A DNA stretch of 58,284 nt from Bacteroidota bacterium (GTDB lineage Bacteria > Bacteroidota > Bacteroidia > B-17B0 > Aurantibacillaceae), in contig JACDED010000006.1 of assembly GCA_013816615.1 (NCBI GenBank), forward strand, positions 9,807 to 68,090, in the 5' to 3' direction. Every line of letters begins with the position of its first letter. Position 1 is the first letter of the stretch. Of the stretch, positions 9,650 through 20,251 are shown one piece after another. The notes beneath the pieces were generated by a model. The model was given only the letters and a program-made list of their open reading frames with translations. It searched no databases and had not been told where the DNA came from. Both the position numbers and the translations under genes were made by a program.

Positions 9650-10480
9650 ATGAAGAAAGCCAAAGTTCTTTTTGTTTCGCAAGACATTACCCCTTATTTA
9701 GACGAAACCTATGTTGGAAAAATTGCCAGAAAGCTACCGCAGGGTATTCAGGAGCGTGGTAAAGAAATTCGTACTTTTATGCCGAAATACGGCTGTATCA
9801 ACGAAAGAAGACATCAGTTACACGAAGTTATTCGCCTTTCAGGGATGAATATGGTGATAAATGATGTTGATCATCCATTGATTATTAAAGTTGCAAGTAT
9901 ACCAAGTGCGCGTATGCAGGTATATTTTATTGATAATGAGGAGTATTTTAGCCGTAAAGCGGTTTTAACCGATAAAACAAGCGGTAAATCTTTTGATGAT
10001 AACGATGAGCGCGCTATGTTTTTTGTACGTGGTGTTGCCGAAACAGTTAAAAAATTAGGCTGGCAGCCGGATATTATTCACTGTCATGGCTGGTTTACTT
10101 CGTTAATGCCATTGTATATCAAAAAATATTATGCTGAGGATCCTTTATTTGCAGACACAAAAGTAGTTGTATCGCTTTATGAAGATGAATATCCGAAAAA
10201 TCTTAATAAAAAATTCATTGATAAGTTAATGTTTGACGGTTTTAATAAAAAAGACCTTAAACATATTGCTGAAGAATCGTCTCACATCAACATGTTGAAG
10301 CAATCTTTAGAATATGCCGATGGTATTATTCAAGGAACTGAGAACTTAAACCCGGAATTAGAGAAATTCATCAAAAAATCAGGAAAACCATTTTTAACTT
10401 ACAAGAACGAGTTAGAATATATGGATTCGTTTAATGAATTTTATGATGTTATGCTTGAAGAAGCTAACGTTTTAAGTTAA
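9650..10480 (+). CDS. Stand-alone GT5-like glycogen/starch synthase N-terminal domain protein
   Basis: AKVLFVSQDITPYLDE, IIHCHGWFTSLMPLYIKKYYAEDP and DGII(Q)GT resemble the GlgA N-terminal domain; only 276 aa, so the C-terminal domain is absent. Confidence 0.75.
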   Translation: MKKAKVLFVSQDITPYLDETYVGKIARKLPQGIQERGKEIRTFMPKYGCINERRHQLHEVIRLSGMNMVINDVDHPLIIKVASIPSARMQVYFIDNEEYFSRKAVLTDKTSGKSFDDNDERAMFFVRGVAETVKKLGWQPDIIHCHGWFTSLMPLYIKKYYAEDPLFADTKVVVSLYEDEYPKNLNKKFIDKLMFDGFNKKDLKHIAEESSHINMLKQSLEYADGIIQGTENLNPELEKFIKKSGKPFLTYKNELEYMDSFNEFYDVMLEEANVLS

Positions 10481-10498
10481 GCATTTCAATATCTTACT

Positions 10499-10530
10499 AA
10501 ATGCCCTGCAATTTGTGGGGCATTTTTTTT
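10499..10530 (+). terminator. Rho-independent terminator
   Basis: AAATGCCCTGCAATTTGTGGGGCATTTTTTTT. Confidence 0.75.
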
Positions 10531-10599
10531 GATTTTTTAGTAAATAATAAAAATGCGGGCTTTAAATAAATCCCTATTTTTAGCGTTTATAACTATAAC

Positions 10600-11988
10600 T
10601 TGAAGATCTTTAAAAATACAACACTCGCACTTTGCTTGTTATTGGCTTTTACTGCCTGTAAAAAAGATAAGAATATTTTAGGTGTTGATGTGCAACCCGA
10701 AAATGATGGCATTAACGCAAGTTTTTGTGATACCGCTATTGTTACCGCTTTTACAGTAAAGAATTATTCAATTGCTTCCTTTAACGATAAACTTAAATTT
10801 TTAGGAAGCAACCAGGATCCAACTTTTGGACGTATGGATGTTGGGTTGTATGTAAATGCAAATATTCCCAATGGCGTAACTTTTGTTTCTTTTGGCGATG
10901 ATGCCAACCTTGTTTCATCAGAAATAATTTTAGCGGTAAACACCATAAATTTTGTTGGCGATCAAAGTACACCTTTAACCTATTCGGTTTTTGCGCTTGA
11001 TTCGGCATTAAATAACGAACGTTTATATTTTACAAACAATGCAAATCTGCATAACAAAAATTCCTTACTTGGTGTTTATACCGGAACGTACAGTGTACTG
11101 GATAGTAAAATGGTATTGCGCATTCCTATTGATAATAATTTTGCCGGTTCAATTTTAAATAACCCGCAATACCTTATTGATAACTCAACATTCTTAAGCA
11201 AATACAAAGGGTTTTATATTACTGCTGCCGGAAGCGCTTTAAATCCGGGCACAACGCCGGGCTCGCAAGGGGTAATCACACATTTTAATTTAGAAGATCC
11301 TTTAAGTGGTTTTTATTTACGTTATCAAAAAGGCACTCCATCTGCAACTAAAGAAGATATTTCATTCAGGTTTCAATTCTCAGGAAGTAATGCGCTTAGA
11401 TTTAATACCGTGAAATTTGATGCGAGTACCGGTAATCCTTTTTTAAACAACCAACTTAATGGAGATTCTACACTTGGTTATTATAACTTATTTTTAAAAG
11501 GACTGGGAGCTACCAAAGTAAAAATAAAAATTCCGTTCCTGGATTATTTAAAAAATTATGCTGACACTGTTCCGATTGCTATTAACCGTGCAGAATTTAT
11601 TTTTAATGTTGATCCTTCTTTTTTAGGAGTGGTTGGCACGGGCGTTTATTTTACCCCTCCAAAACTGGCCCTTCTACCGCTTGATTCTACAGGGAAAGAA
11701 ATTTATGCAATTGACCAGTTAAGTACAGTAGATTTTAATAACAGGTATGGTGGCGAGTTTGATGCAGCCAATAATAGGTATGTATTTAATTTGGCAAGGC
11801 ATGTACAGGCAATAATTAATAAAGAAAAAAAGAATTGGGGTTTTCAATTAGTAGTTGCTGATCCTGAAAGATCAGAAGTTATACGCCGCGATAATATCAG
11901 CGAAAGAGTAGTGTTGGCGGGCAATAACAACCCCACACTTCGCCCAATATTTAAAGTAACTTATATTAAATATAAAAACGAGAAATAA
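10600..11988 (+). CDS. DUF4270 family lipoprotein
   Basis: Lipobox LLLAFTACKKDKN; DUF4270-like start (GVDVQPENDGINASFCDT) and RPIFKVTY C-terminus. TTG start. Confidence 0.8.
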   Translation: MKIFKNTTLALCLLLAFTACKKDKNILGVDVQPENDGINASFCDTAIVTAFTVKNYSIASFNDKLKFLGSNQDPTFGRMDVGLYVNANIPNGVTFVSFGDDANLVSSEIILAVNTINFVGDQSTPLTYSVFALDSALNNERLYFTNNANLHNKNSLLGVYTGTYSVLDSKMVLRIPIDNNFAGSILNNPQYLIDNSTFLSKYKGFYITAAGSALNPGTTPGSQGVITHFNLEDPLSGFYLRYQKGTPSATKEDISFRFQFSGSNALRFNTVKFDASTGNPFLNNQLNGDSTLGYYNLFLKGLGATKVKIKIPFLDYLKNYADTVPIAINRAEFIFNVDPSFLGVVGTGVYFTPPKLALLPLDSTGKEIYAIDQLSTVDFNNRYGGEFDAANNRYVFNLARHVQAIINKEKKNWGFQLVVADPERSEVIRRDNISERVVLAGNNNPTLRPIFKVTYIKYKNEK

Positions 11989-12049
11989 TTTTATCGTTTT
12001 ACTTTTGCGTTTCAAAATACTGTTTTAATTATTAGCTTTATACTGCCAG

Positions 12050-13414
12050 GTGGATAAAAAAAGCTTACATACATTACTCGATCTTGAGATAAATTCTACC
12101 GCACCCTGTTTTATAATTTTTTCAGAAGAAGTTTCATCACGATTAAAGTATGTGTCTGAATTTATTTTTAAGCATGTTTTAAAAGTAAATGTCAACATTA
12201 CTAATTCTGTTTCTGAATTCGAAAATTCTTCGCTTTTTAAGATCAATTATTCACAAAAAACAATTGCAGATTCGTTTCAAATTATACCTTCAACACTTTT
12301 ATCTGAAAAAGGTGTAAGCGAAAATAAACCCGGAGCAATTTGCAAGAACGATCTTATTTATTTTTTTGAGACGAAAGAAAATGCAAACTTCGGTTATGAT
12401 ATTTTCGCCTCTGTATTTTATTTTATTTCAAGATATGAAGAATGGCAAAGCTTTGAAGCTGATGCTCATGGCCGATTTGAAGCAAAGGCAAGTGTTTTAT
12501 TTTCAAATAATTTGCATTTAAAGCCGGTAGTAGATAACTGGATCCTTGAATTAAGAAGTGAATTAGAAAAATTTTACACCACTCTTAATTTTCCTGTAAA
12601 TAAATTTAAAGTAATAAGCACTATTGACGTAGATAATTTATACGCTTATAAAGCAAAAGGTTTTTTAAGAACAACTGGTGCCATTTGTAAAGATATTTTA
12701 AAAGGCGATCTCACCAATTTAAAACGAAGGATGAGTGTTCTTAAAAATAGAGAGAAAGATCCTTTTGATATTTATTCTGAGGTCTCTGAACTTTGCGCCG
12801 CTAAAAATATTCCTCTTTTCTATTTTTTTCTTTTCAGAACGGGCAATAAATATGATAGAACTGTTGATCCACGATCTACCGTTTTTACAGAAGTAACGGA
12901 AAGGGTAAAAAAACGATCGGCCATTATTGGGTTACATCCTTCGTATTATTCATCGCAGGATAAAAACCTTTTGAAGGAAGAGATAGAAACGTTTTCTAAA
13001 AATGCCGGATTATCTGTTAATTTATCGCGCCAGCATTATTTAAGATTTGATATTAAAACCACGCCCGCTTTATTAATTGAGAATGGTATTGTAGCCGATT
13101 TTACAATGGGTTTTGCTTCTAATGTCGGTTTCAGGGCAGGCACTTCTTTCCCTTTTTATTATTATGATCTTAACTGCGAAGAGCAAAAAGATCTTTTAAT
13201 GGTACCATTCTGTGCTATGGATGGATCTTATTTTGTTTATGATAAGATCGATCCCGATAAAATGCTTAAGTCGTTAACAGATCTTGCAAAAGAAGTTAAA
13301 AAAGTGAACGGTTTATTTGTTTCCGTTTTTCACGAACGTACGTTTTCTAACCATTTATACCCCGGTTACGACCGTATCTATAATAATTTTCACCAAAGTA
13401 CAAATGCGCTTTAA
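12050..13414 (+). CDS. Polysaccharide deacetylase-family protein (DUF7033-like N-terminus)
   Basis: STIDVDNLYAYKAKGFLRTTGAICKD, IGLHPSYYSS, FVSVFHERTFSNH. GTG start. Confidence 0.75.
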   Translation: MDKKSLHTLLDLEINSTAPCFIIFSEEVSSRLKYVSEFIFKHVLKVNVNITNSVSEFENSSLFKINYSQKTIADSFQIIPSTLLSEKGVSENKPGAICKNDLIYFFETKENANFGYDIFASVFYFISRYEEWQSFEADAHGRFEAKASVLFSNNLHLKPVVDNWILELRSELEKFYTTLNFPVNKFKVISTIDVDNLYAYKAKGFLRTTGAICKDILKGDLTNLKRRMSVLKNREKDPFDIYSEVSELCAAKNIPLFYFFLFRTGNKYDRTVDPRSTVFTEVTERVKKRSAIIGLHPSYYSSQDKNLLKEEIETFSKNAGLSVNLSRQHYLRFDIKTTPALLIENGIVADFTMGFASNVGFRAGTSFPFYYYDLNCEEQKDLLMVPFCAMDGSYFVYDKIDPDKMLKSLTDLAKEVKKVNGLFVSVFHERTFSNHLYPGYDRIYNNFHQSTNAL

Positions 13415-13444
13415 CCTGCCAAAAAAATATTGTATCTTTAAACC

Positions 13445-14584
13445 ATGAAATTTTTAAAATTCTCATATTTGATCTGCTTAGGCGCTCTTTTTTTATTCTC
13501 ATGTAAAAATGATCTTAATATAAATGCACCTTATAAAGAAATTCCAAGTGTTTATGCGGTTTTAAACCCACAGGATGGTATGCAAATGATAAGGGTTAAT
13601 AAAGTTTTTTTAGGTGAAGGTGATGCAAATCAAATGGCACAGGTTGCCGATTCTATTAATTATCCCGCAGGTGAACTTTCCATTACATTAGAACGTTACG
13701 TAAACGGCGTTCAGGCCTGGGCAACCCCATCAGGCTCAAGTCATACAACAATTACATTTCGTGATTCGGTAATACAGGCAAGTCCGGGCGCATTCAATAC
13801 TACGCAAAGGGTATATGTTACAAACGACAAATTATATACTGCCGGACAATATGCTTTAAAAATTAAAAATATTAAATCGGGTAATGAATTTGTTGCAAAG
13901 GCAAACGCCATTGACAGTATAAAAACCGGCTTTAATGGTTTTGCTCCTTTTTGTGCGCCATATTATCCTGTTACACCGGGATCTGTTTCTCCATTAGATA
14001 TTCCTGCATTTAATGCCGCTTATATTGACTATAGCAATCAAAACGTGCTTTACTCTCCTAAGTTCTTTCCTAACGAAGGTGCTATTTATACTATGTCATT
14101 ACGCTTTTATTTTAACGATTACCCAAGTGGGTTTGGTGTAGATTCTATTTCAAGATATGTTGATTATAATTTTGGAAATCAATACATAAAAGATCTTCGT
14201 ACCATTCAAAATTTTAAAGTATTCGCATTCGATTTCAGAGGGCAGGATCTTTTTAATGCTGTTGGCTTTGGTTTATCTAAAATGAACCTTAACACTACAA
14301 TACAGCGTAAAATGTATAAAATGCAGGCCTTTGCTTATACATCAACTCAGGAATATATTGATTATTTACAGTTTACTTCCCCTTCTTTAAGTATTGCACA
14401 GGACAAGCCAATTTATTCAAATTTTGAGAACAGAACTGCAATGGGCATTTTTACATTCCGAACCCGCCATTCGGTATACAAAGAAATGGCAAGCCCTTTT
14501 GTGTCACAATTCTCGTTTAATCAATTTACCTGTAAGTACAATTTCCTTACGGCTGCTAATTTTCCCCAGGGCTGTCCGCCTTAG
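13445..14584 (+). CDS. DUF4249 family lipoprotein
   Basis: Lipobox LGALFLFSCKND; IPSVYAVLNPQDGMQMIRVNKVFLGE pattern of DUF4249. Confidence 0.75.
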   Translation: MKFLKFSYLICLGALFLFSCKNDLNINAPYKEIPSVYAVLNPQDGMQMIRVNKVFLGEGDANQMAQVADSINYPAGELSITLERYVNGVQAWATPSGSSHTTITFRDSVIQASPGAFNTTQRVYVTNDKLYTAGQYALKIKNIKSGNEFVAKANAIDSIKTGFNGFAPFCAPYYPVTPGSVSPLDIPAFNAAYIDYSNQNVLYSPKFFPNEGAIYTMSLRFYFNDYPSGFGVDSISRYVDYNFGNQYIKDLRTIQNFKVFAFDFRGQDLFNAVGFGLSKMNLNTTIQRKMYKMQAFAYTSTQEYIDYLQFTSPSLSIAQDKPIYSNFENRTAMGIFTFRTRHSVYKEMASPFVSQFSFNQFTCKYNFLTAANFPQGCPP

Positions 14585-14684
14585 TATGACTTTTTTGTAA
14601 AAGTCTCCTTGTTTTCGTGTCATTTTGTAGCCTTTTTTCACTGATTTTGTGACAGGTTGTCGCTTATTTTTAGCCATTCCCATT

Positions 14685-14699
14685 TGGCATATTTATTGA
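14685..14699 (+). promoter_or_regulatory. Weak candidate sigma-54-like promoter upstream of dnaK
   Basis: TGGCAT-ATTTA-TTGA, versus consensus TGGCAC-N5-TTGC; the -12 element has GA instead of GC. Confidence 0.25.
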
Positions 14700-14744
14700 G
14701 ATATTCTTCATAAATAATATACTTAATAATAAAAATAAATAAAA

Positions 14745-16667
14745 ATGGGAAAAATAATAGGAATAGATCTTGGAACAACAAATAGCTGCGTTTCAGTAAT
14801 GGAAGGTAATGAAGCTGTAGTTATACCAAATAATGAAGGTAAGCGTACAACCCCCTCTGTTGTTGCCTTTGTGGAAGGTGGCGAAAGAAAAGTGGGTGAT
14901 CCGGCAAAACGCCAGGCGATTACCAACCCTCGCAAAACCGTATATTCAATTAAACGTTTTATGGGCCATACTTTTGATGAAATAAGTGGTGAAGTAAGTC
15001 GTGTGCCATATAAAGTAGTTAAAGGTGACAATAATACACCGCGAGTAGAGATTGATGACCGCAAATATACTCCACAGGAAATTTCAGCTATCATTTTACA
15101 AAAAATGAAAAAAACCGCTGAAGATTTTTTAGGAACAGAAGTTACCGATGCTGTTATTACAGTACCGGCATATTTTAATGATGCACAACGCCAGGCAACT
15201 AAAGAAGCAGGCGAAATTGCAGGTTTAAAAGTAAAACGTATCATTAACGAGCCTACCGCTGCTGCTTTAGCTTATGGTATGGATAAAAAAGGCAAAGACA
15301 TTAAATTAGTAGTGTTTGACTGTGGTGGTGGTACGCATGACGTTTCTGTATTAGAATTAGGTGATGGTGTGTTTGAAGTAAAATCTACCGATGGAGATAC
15401 ACACTTAGGTGGTGATGACTTTGATCAGGTAATTATTGATTGGTTAGCAGACGAATTTAAAAAAGATGAAGGATTAGACTTACGTCAGGATCCGATGGCT
15501 TTGCAACGTTTAAAAGAAGCTGCAGAAAAAGCAAAGATCGAATTATCAAGTGCAACTTCTACAGAAGTAAACTTACCATACATTATGCCGGTTAATGGTA
15601 TTCCAAAACACTTGGTAAAAAGCTTAACACGTGCAAAATTTGAATCTTTAGCAGATAGTTTAATTCAACGTACTATTGAGCCATGCAGATCAGCATTAAA
15701 AAATGCGGGTTTATCAACTTCAGAAGTAGATGAAATTATTTTAGTAGGTGGTTCAACACGTATACCTGCTGTACAGGCAGCTGTAGAAAAATTCTTCGGT
15801 AAAGCACCAAACAAAGGTGTTAACCCTGATGAGGTGGTTGCTTTAGGTGCAGCTATTCAAGGTGGTGTGTTAACCGGCGAAGTAAAAGATGTATTGTTGT
15901 TAGATGTTACTCCGTTATCATTAGGTATCGAAACAATGGGCGGTGTGTTCACAAAATTAATTGAGTCTAATACAACTATTCCAACAAAAAAATCGCAGGA
16001 GTTTAGTACTGCTGCAGATAACCAACCTTCTGTACAGATCGTTGTTTATCAAGGTGAACGTCCAATGGCGCGCGATAACCGTAAGTTAGGTGAATTTAAC
16101 TTAGATGGTTTACCTCCTGCACAACGTGGCGTACCTAAGATTGAAGTAACTTTTGATATTGATGCCAATGGTATTTTAAACGTAAGTGCAAAAGATAGTG
16201 GCACAGGAAAATCGCACAACATCCGTATCGAAGCTAAGAGTGGTTTAAGCCAGGAAGAGATCGATCGTATGAAACGCGAAGCGGAAGCGAATGCTGATTC
16301 AGATAAAAAAGCGAAAGATGAAGTTGATAAATTGAACGAAGCAGATGCAATGATCTTTCAAACAGAAAAACAATTAAAAGAGTTTGGAGATAAAATTCCT
16401 ACAGATAAAAAAGCGCCAATTGAAACTGCGTTAACAGAATTAAAAGCTGCACACGCTTCTAAAGATATCGAAAAAATAAACACAGCTCTTGCAAGTATTA
16501 ATACCTTATGGAATGCTGCAAGTGAAGATATGTACAAAGCGCAACAAAATACCGGTGCAAATAACGAGCAGCAAAATAACGATCCAAACAATAGCGGTGC
16601 GCAAAACGAGGCCAACAAAAATGGCGGCGAAAATGTAACCGACGTTGATTTTGAAGAAGTAAAATAA
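14745..16667 (+). CDS. dnaK: Molecular chaperone DnaK
   Basis: [67 protein letters not shown]. Confidence 0.98.
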   Translation: MGKIIGIDLGTTNSCVSVMEGNEAVVIPNNEGKRTTPSVVAFVEGGERKVGDPAKRQAITNPRKTVYSIKRFMGHTFDEISGEVSRVPYKVVKGDNNTPRVEIDDRKYTPQEISAIILQKMKKTAEDFLGTEVTDAVITVPAYFNDAQRQATKEAGEIAGLKVKRIINEPTAAALAYGMDKKGKDIKLVVFDCGGGTHDVSVLELGDGVFEVKSTDGDTHLGGDDFDQVIIDWLADEFKKDEGLDLRQDPMALQRLKEAAEKAKIELSSATSTEVNLPYIMPVNGIPKHLVKSLTRAKFESLADSLIQRTIEPCRSALKNAGLSTSEVDEIILVGGSTRIPAVQAAVEKFFGKAPNKGVNPDEVVALGAAIQGGVLTGEVKDVLLLDVTPLSLGIETMGGVFTKLIESNTTIPTKKSQEFSTAADNQPSVQIVVYQGERPMARDNRKLGEFNLDGLPPAQRGVPKIEVTFDIDANGILNVSAKDSGTGKSHNIRIEAKSGLSQEEIDRMKREAEANADSDKKAKDEVDKLNEADAMIFQTEKQLKEFGDKIPTDKKAPIETALTELKAAHASKDIEKINTALASINTLWNAASEDMYKAQQNTGANNEQQNNDPNNSGAQNEANKNGGENVTDVDFEEVK

Positions 16668-16686
16668 TTAATTAAAATTAGAAAAT

Positions 16687-16881
16687 ATGATCGTATCAAT
16701 CGCATTAATATTATTTTGTTCATTGCTTATTGTTGCAGTTTTGATGCAAAACTCAAAAGGCGAATTTCAAAGTAAAACAGCAAAGCAGGTTGTGAGTATT
16801 AAAAAAGCAAATACTTTTATTGAAAAAACAACATGGACCTTAGCTTTACTGGTAATGATATTTGCGATCTTAATTAAATAG
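16687..16881 (+). CDS. secG: Short SecG-like preprotein translocase subunit
   Basis: Two TM segments flanking VLMQNSKGEFQSKTAKQVVSIKKANTFIEKTTWTLA, matching the SecG pattern (LVQ.sKG ... FLEk.Tw.lA). Confidence 0.7.
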   Translation: MIVSIALILFCSLLIVAVLMQNSKGEFQSKTAKQVVSIKKANTFIEKTTWTLALLVMIFAILIK

Positions 16882-16904
16882 TTCTTTATTTTAATATGAA
16901 TAGG

Positions 16905-16936
16905 AATCCCTTCAACTTTAGCTGAAGGGATTTTTT
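16905..16936 (+). terminator. Rho-independent terminator
   Basis: AATCCCTTCA-ACTTTAGC-TGAAGGGATTTTTT. Confidence 0.8.
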
Positions 16937-16983
16937 GTTTATTTTTACTATCAACAAAACTGCTCTAACCTTGTTTTAATCTT

Positions 16984-17862
16984 ATGCGTCACTTAATTAT
17001 GTTTTCAGCAATCCTATCATTCCTTATGTCTTCGTGTACGCGAACGCAAAAAAGTACCGTGTATGAAACAGTATTAAATGATAAAAAATTCAGCATTCAG
17101 CAATGCGTAAGAAAAACTTATGTATCCAACTATTTATATTATAAATTTATTCTTGAGGGAGCTGAGCCTTTAGAGGTTAATTCGCTGGATGATGAGCATG
17201 GCTTACCTTACAGGCCAGATGTTTTTAACGCCTCTTCTGTAAAATATTTTGATACTATAATAAGCTATTGTACAATTGATGATCCCGAAAAATTGTTTGC
17301 AGAAAATTCTGCTTACCTCACTACCGCAAATTATCCCGATAGCGAAAAAGTGAGTATAAAAAAATACATGAAAGAAGAGATCTATAAAAATCTTAAAACA
17401 GAGCGTAAACGTTTCTTATTGTATTTGGATCCAAAAAAATATTCGTTAGAGGAATTTAATGACCTTGGAAATGTTATGACAATTCATATTAAAGAAATAA
17501 ACGAACTGCTCTTTGCCTGCAAGCCATTTAACTCATTTCGTAATGCTTATGATGGATGGCAATTTTGTGGTATTGTTTATGGCAATGAAGATGATTTTTC
17601 AGAAGTATACACAAAAAGCAAGGACGATTTTTTTAAAGTTTTTCCGGATGGAAGAATTGCGCATTATAACGAATTACCAATGCCCGGAAAAAACTGGCTC
17701 TCAAGCCAGGACTTTATTTACACCAAGATCAAAATGCCGGGCAAGATCATTCAGCTTATAAAATATACAAAAAACGATATGGTGCTTTATAAAAACACCA
17801 AAGGGCAAAGTATAACCGAAAATTTTGTAATAGAGCAAGGCTTTGCAGAGGTTAAAAATTGA
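16984..17862 (+). CDS. Hypothetical lipoprotein
   Basis: MRHLIMFSAILSFLMSSCTRTQ lipobox; no family recognised. Confidence 0.6.
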   Translation: MRHLIMFSAILSFLMSSCTRTQKSTVYETVLNDKKFSIQQCVRKTYVSNYLYYKFILEGAEPLEVNSLDDEHGLPYRPDVFNASSVKYFDTIISYCTIDDPEKLFAENSAYLTTANYPDSEKVSIKKYMKEEIYKNLKTERKRFLLYLDPKKYSLEEFNDLGNVMTIHIKEINELLFACKPFNSFRNAYDGWQFCGIVYGNEDDFSEVYTKSKDDFFKVFPDGRIAHYNELPMPGKNWLSSQDFIYTKIKMPGKIIQLIKYTKNDMVLYKNTKGQSITENFVIEQGFAEVKN

Positions 17863-17923
17863 GCATTGAATAATTAATTGCTTGGCGCTTTCCCGATTTA
17901 TTTTCTATATTTGATAGTAATAA

Positions 17924-20245
17924 ATGAAAAACATCCACCAAAGTACCACATTAGCTGTTGTACTTAATATTTGCTCTATTGTTTGCCTTACTTCAGGTTA
18001 TGCTTTGCCGGCTTCCATATTATCGTTAGTAGCCTATTTTGCTTCTATAAAAGAAGTTTCAAAATACACCAGCTGGTACCAGTTTATAACGGTTTTTTGT
18101 TCTGCACTTTTAATTGGTATTTCGCTCGACCTTCCTTTTAATCATTTTCCTTTACTTACCATTTCTTTATTGCTTGCCGGTTTTGGTTCTATATTAAGAA
18201 TTGTATTTTTTACTGTGTTCTCTTATACCGGTTATTCGTGGTTTGAACCACTAATGTTTGTATTGGCTTTTGTATTTTATGTATTGGGTAATTTATTATT
18301 TCCTTACGGTTGGCAGGGTTGGGCATTTCCATCTTTACTAATTTTATTTGCAGGCGTTTTAGGCTGGGGAATTTTAAAAGATAAAAAACAATTAAAGATC
18401 CATTCAGGTGGATACCGTGTACAGATCGGTAAACAAGCAAATGAATTTGAATTGCCCGATCAGGATGGAAACATTGTAAAGCTTTCTGATTTTAAAGATA
18501 AACGTCATTTACTTTTAATTTTTGTGCGTGGCGATTGGTGTCCGGGTTGCCACATGATGTTGCGTACGTATGAAAAGAACAACGATAAATTTCAATCAAA
18601 AGATGTTTTGGTAATGGCTATTGGTCCCGATCCTATTGGTGTTAACCGTGGCATGGTGGAAAAATTGGGATTGGATTTTAAAGTACTGGCAGATCAAGGA
18701 CAACGCACTGCTATGATCTACGGTGTGCAGTTAAAAGAATACGATAATGATTTTGCTGAAAAATATGAAGAAGGTATTCCATTGCCCGCCTCTTTTTTAA
18801 TTGATAAAACGGGTGTGGTACGTTATGTTTCCCGTCCTGATAAAGTAGGGGAGTTTTTAAATCCTTCTTTAATATTTCCTATTATTGATGGCTTGGATGG
18901 GGCGCATAAGCAAGTAAAAGAACAAAAAGAGGAAACAGTTTCTGTAAAGCAAAAAATTGTTTCTAAAGAAAATGCAAAAGACAACGAGAGCTTAATTGCC
19001 TCTTTGCAAAAAGAATTAAGTAATTACGAAAGTATTATCGATCAAGCCAATGATGCGATGGTAGTAATTGATATAGTAGATGGAAAAATTCATCAATGTA
19101 ATCCAAGCGCTGCCAAATTATTAGAGTATTCAAAAGAAGAACTTAAAAAACTATCGTTGTTCGACCTTCATCCAAAAGAGTATTTAGAAAAAAGCTCAAG
19201 TATTGTTGCTGATGTTTGGGAAAAAGGCGGACTCATTTATAAAGACATTCCTTTCATTAGCAAAACAGGAAAATTAATTCCGGTTGAGTGTTCAGCAAAA
19301 GTAGCACCCTTTGATGGAAGGCCGGCCATTGTTATTTATGCGCGCGATATTACCGAGCGTTTACGAATGGAAAAAGAAATTAACGAGCAGCGCGAAATGA
19401 TCGATGAACGAAATAAAGATATTTCGGATAGTATCGAATATTCAAAACGCATTCAGCAATCTATTTTTATTGAGAAAGATAAATTAAAGCAATACGCGCC
19501 GGATTCATTTATCTTTTTTAAACCACGTGATGTTGTGAGTGGAGATTTTTACTGGTTCACCAATTACGATATTAAAGAAGATCTGCATTCAACAGAAGGA
19601 TATCATTATAAAGCAGGAACAAATATTTTAGTGATAGCCGCTGTGGATTGTACCGGGCATGGTGTGCCCGGAGCTTTTATGAGTATTATTGGTAATACCT
19701 TATTAAATCAAACATTAAATAATTTAACTGTAGATTCTGCCGGCCGCGCGTTGGATTATGTAAATTCAGAATTAAAGAAAAGCTTAAATAAAAACAGTAA
19801 CGAAACGCCACTACGTGATGGTATGGATGTGGCCTTATGTTGCATTGATATTAAAAGCATGCGTTTAGAATACGCCGGCGCTAATAATCCTTTATACATT
19901 GTAAGAGGAAATGAATTAATTGAATTTAAAGCCGATAAGCAACCTATTACGGCATCCATGGATTCGGAAGCAAAACCATTTACTAATAAATTATTCGACC
20001 TGCAAAAAGATGATATTATTTATTTATTTACCGATGGTTATGCCGATCAGTTTGGCGGCGAACATATAGAAGGAACAAAAAGTGGCGGTAAAAAATTCTT
20101 ATACAAACGCTTTAAAGAAACTTTGGTAAACATGCATGATCAAAGTATGGAAGAGCAAAAAACAACTTTATATAAAACGTTTGAACATTGGCGCGGTTCC
20201 TTAGCGCAGGTAGATGATGTATTGGTAATTGGCATTAGAGTTTAA
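17924..20245 (+). CDS. Membrane-anchored peroxiredoxin-like / PAS / SpoIIE-type PP2C phosphatase fusion
   Basis: N-terminal multi-TM region; AhpC/TSA-like ANEFELPDQDGNIVKLSDFKDKRHLLLIFVRGDWCPGCHMMLRTYEKN; PAS IDQANDAMVVIDIVDGKIHQCNPSAAKLLEY...YARDITER; SpoIIE RDVVSGDFYW...VDCTGHGVPGAFMS...YLFTDGYADQFGG. Confidence 0.88.
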   Translation: MKNIHQSTTLAVVLNICSIVCLTSGYALPASILSLVAYFASIKEVSKYTSWYQFITVFCSALLIGISLDLPFNHFPLLTISLLLAGFGSILRIVFFTVFSYTGYSWFEPLMFVLAFVFYVLGNLLFPYGWQGWAFPSLLILFAGVLGWGILKDKKQLKIHSGGYRVQIGKQANEFELPDQDGNIVKLSDFKDKRHLLLIFVRGDWCPGCHMMLRTYEKNNDKFQSKDVLVMAIGPDPIGVNRGMVEKLGLDFKVLADQGQRTAMIYGVQLKEYDNDFAEKYEEGIPLPASFLIDKTGVVRYVSRPDKVGEFLNPSLIFPIIDGLDGAHKQVKEQKEETVSVKQKIVSKENAKDNESLIASLQKELSNYESIIDQANDAMVVIDIVDGKIHQCNPSAAKLLEYSKEELKKLSLFDLHPKEYLEKSSSIVADVWEKGGLIYKDIPFISKTGKLIPVECSAKVAPFDGRPAIVIYARDITERLRMEKEINEQREMIDERNKDISDSIEYSKRIQQSIFIEKDKLKQYAPDSFIFFKPRDVVSGDFYWFTNYDIKEDLHSTEGYHYKAGTNILVIAAVDCTGHGVPGAFMSIIGNTLLNQTLNNLTVDSAGRALDYVNSELKKSLNKNSNETPLRDGMDVALCCIDIKSMRLEYAGANNPLYIVRGNELIEFKADKQPITASMDSEAKPFTNKLFDLQKDDIIYLFTDGYADQFGGEHIEGTKSGGKKFLYKRFKETLVNMHDQSMEEQKTTLYKTFEHWRGSLAQVDDVLVIGIRV

Positions 20246-20251
20246 GATCAC

